Source: Acidobacteriaceae bacterium
GTDB taxonomy: Bacteria; Acidobacteriota; Terriglobia; Terriglobales; Acidobacteriaceae
NCBI GenBank assembly: GCA_025929125.1
Contig: JAICMT010000104.1
Coordinates: 1 to 6,086 of the forward strand
Direction: 5' to 3'
DNA: 6,086 nucleotides
Under the pieces are notes generated by a model. The model was not told where the DNA came from, ran no database searches, and worked only from the letters and a program-made list of their open reading frames with translations. Below, piece by piece: positions 4,723 to 6,086 of the stretch (the stretch's first letter is position 1; each line of letters begins with the position of its first letter). Made by a program: the position numbers and the translations under genes.

Positions 4723-5715
4723 ATGCCTCTTGAGTTCTTCGTCGGCCATGCCTACGCGGTGCTCTTCCTGTGGGTGCTCGTCGAGCAGCTCGGCATGCCG
4801 GTACCCAGCATCCCGCTTCTGCTCACTGCCGGCACCCTTAGCGCCACCCATCGGGTCTCAGGGATTTCTGCTCTGGGAGCGGTGCTTGCCGCGTGCCTCT
4901 TTTCTGACTCTGCCTGGTACCTGCTCGGGCGGCGCTTCGGAGCCCGTGTCGTCCGCCTGCTCTGCAAAGTCTCGCTGGAAGCCGCGACCTGCGTCGCCCG
5001 CACAGAGGATTATTTCGGCCGCCGCGGCCCGGTTACGTTGCTCTTTGCCAAGTTCATCCCGGGCCTCTCCACAGTAGCCGCGCCGATCGCCGGACAGACC
5101 GGAATGCCCTACTCGCGTTTCGTTCTCTACGACCTCTCCGGCTCTGTTCTGTGGTCCATGACGTTTCTGCTTGCGGGCCGCTTCTTCGGCGACATCGCCA
5201 AGCGAAGCCAGGCCTTCTTCGGCCTGCTCAGTCATTTTGCTGCAGCTCTCTTCGTTGTTATGGTTGCCGGCTTCTTCATCTGGCGCGTTGTCAAACGGCA
5301 CCGCTTTCTGGCACAAGTGCTCGAACTCCGCATTGAACCCTCCGATGTCAAGGCGATGATTGAGGGTGCGCCGAGCCAGAACGCGATGCCGTATATCGTC
5401 GACCTCCGCCATCCGCTCGACTACCTACCTGATCCCCGAGTTCTTCCCGGAGCTGTGCGCATCGGCCCTTCCGAGATCGCGAGTCATGCTGACCGTATCC
5501 CGCGCGACCGCGACGTAATTCTCTATTGCACCTGCCCTTCCGAGGAGACCTCAGCCAAGGTGGCCATGCAGCTTCATCGGCTCGGCATTACTCGCGTGCG
5601 TCCGTTACGCGGGGGCTTCGACGGCTGGAAGCAGGCTGGATACCCGCTGCACGAGTACGAAGACGCATCGTTCCCGAAAGCGAACCTCACTGCCGAATCC
5701 TTCAACACCGCCTGA
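4723..5715 (+). CDS. DedA/VTT-domain membrane protein fused to a C-terminal rhodanese domain
   Basis: A 330-residue inner-membrane protein. The DedA (SNARE-associated/VTT) domain covers about 1-195. It includes the N-terminal helix with EQLGMPVPSIP (21-31), hydrophobic segments near 48-60, 134-156 and 172-190, SDSAWYLLGRRFG (61-73), and the re-entrant-loop region FAKFIPGLSTVAAPIAG (108-124). DedA proteins are linked to lipid scrambling (undecaprenyl phosphate recycling in some) and membrane homeostasis. In this copy Lys110 and Ser116 stand where the canonical FxRFxPxxR motif has arginines. A basic stretch (RVVKRHR, 188-194) leads to a rhodanese domain (about 200-315): YIVDLRHPLDY (224-234), LPGAVRI, active-site loop CTCPSEETS (269-277), and LRGGFDGWKQAGYP (295-308). 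Spacing to the following Ser favours Cys271 as the persulfide cysteine; Cys269 is an alternative. GGAG at 4712-4715 is 7 nt before the ATG. Such fusions occur in many bacteria; a sulfur-transfer role is plausible but unproven. Confidence 0.93.
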   Translation: MPLEFFVGHAYAVLFLWVLVEQLGMPVPSIPLLLTAGTLSATHRVSGISALGAVLAACLFSDSAWYLLGRRFGARVVRLLCKVSLEAATCVARTEDYFGRRGPVTLLFAKFIPGLSTVAAPIAGQTGMPYSRFVLYDLSGSVLWSMTFLLAGRFFGDIAKRSQAFFGLLSHFAAALFVVMVAGFFIWRVVKRHRFLAQVLELRIEPSDVKAMIEGAPSQNAMPYIVDLRHPLDYLPDPRVLPGAVRIGPSEIASHADRIPRDRDVILYCTCPSEETSAKVAMQLHRLGITRVRPLRGGFDGWKQAGYPLHEYEDASFPKANLTAESFNTA

Positions 5716-5724
5716 CCCAATAAC

Positions 5725-6086
5725 TTATTTGAGCCGAAACTCCACGCGGATCACCGTCTGCACCTCAACCGGTTCTCCATTCAGCCTGTACGGCGCGTAG
5801 CGAGCACGCGCCACGGCTTCGAGCGCAGCGGCCCGCAACATCTCCGGCCCACTCTCCACATTTAGACTCTCAATGTGCCCGGCCTTCGAAATGACTGCTT
5901 CGATGATGACTGTTCCCTGCACCTGCGCTACCTGCGCGATCTTCGGATAACTCGGGATAATGGGAGTCAGCAACATGCCATTCGAAACTCCTTGCGAGAT
6001 TCGCACCGGGCTAGTGGCTCGCGCCCGTACTATCGGTGTCGCGTTCGCTGTACTCCCAATCGCCATCACCGACGCCAGAGTTCCAA
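5725..6086 (-). CDS. TonB-type energy transducer protein, C-terminal part (5' end outside window)
   Basis: The frame is open from the right edge to TAA at 5727-5725, giving about 119 codons. GTG 6069 and ATG 6066 are possible starts, but the frame stays open above them with no ribosome site. The hydrophobic/Gly-Ala start (GTLASVMAIG) looks like the middle of a longer protein, so I treat it as 5'-truncated. The TonB C-terminal domain is clear: PSYPKIAQVAQVQGTVIIEA, ISKAGHIESLNVESGPEML, AALEAVARARYAPYRLNG, and EPVEVQTVIRVEFRLK, ending two residues after the last strand. In full-length relatives an N-terminal transmembrane anchor and Pro/Gly linker precede this domain, which reaches outer-membrane receptors across the periplasm. 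It converges on the DedA-rhodanese gene with only 9 bp between stops and no obvious terminator. Confidence 0.88.
   Translation of the reverse strand, partial: GTLASVMAIGSTANATPIVRARATSPVRISQGVSNGMLLTPIIPSYPKIAQVAQVQGTVIIEAVISKAGHIESLNVESGPEMLRAAALEAVARARYAPYRLNGEPVEVQTVIRVEFRLK

Noticed and set aside
4858..5412. Minus-strand 184-codon open frame
   Set aside because: Opposite the DedA-rhodanese gene; the translation is charged, lacks domains and mirrors that gene's codon pattern.

Overview
The window looks like ordinary chromosomal housekeeping and accessory DNA from a moderately GC-rich, Gram-negative-type bacterium. The best guess is an acidobacterium (Terriglobia-like). This is an inference from recalled family resemblance: two proteins with TonB-type C-terminal domains have the style common in that phylum, and the DapA-family, HAD, DedA-rhodanese and HU/IHF genes fit. 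No rRNA, tRNA, insertion sequence, phage gene or CRISPR array is visible.

Layout. Bases 1-1559 (minus strand) hold a tight two-gene unit: a SerB-like HAD phosphatase, followed 2 nt later by a DapA-family protein that runs off the left edge and appears to have lost the Schiff-base lysine and its tyrosine partners. A plus-strand FMN-type split-barrel (general stress protein 26-like) gene at 1684-2220 converges on, and overlaps by 11 bp, a small exported protein with a TonB-type C-terminal domain (2210-2656, minus). Upstream of that, on the same strand, is a CCoAOMT/COMT-type O-methyltransferase (2723-3397). It is divergent from a pterin-4a-carbinolamine dehydratase (3485-3784, plus), which ends at a hairpin terminator.

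The 449-bp gap 3785-4233 is the most interesting part. It contains an imperfect palindrome, a promoter-like -35/-10 pair, a roughly 117-nt segment that folds into a long bulged hairpin whose loop can also pair with downstream sequence (an H-type pseudoknot), and then a convincing intrinsic terminator. This looks like a free-standing small RNA, or less likely the attenuated leader of the next gene. I cannot assign it to a known RNA family.

The right third has an HU/IHF-type DNA-bending protein with an extra 30-residue tail (4234-4596) and a DedA/VTT membrane protein fused to a cytosolic rhodanese domain (4723-5715), both plus strand. Last is the C-terminal part of a second TonB-type protein (5725-6086, minus) that enters from beyond the right edge.

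Functionally the genes do not form one pathway. The only clear transcriptional unit is HAD plus DapA-like. The O-methyltransferase and the first TonB-type gene may be co-transcribed (66 bp apart).
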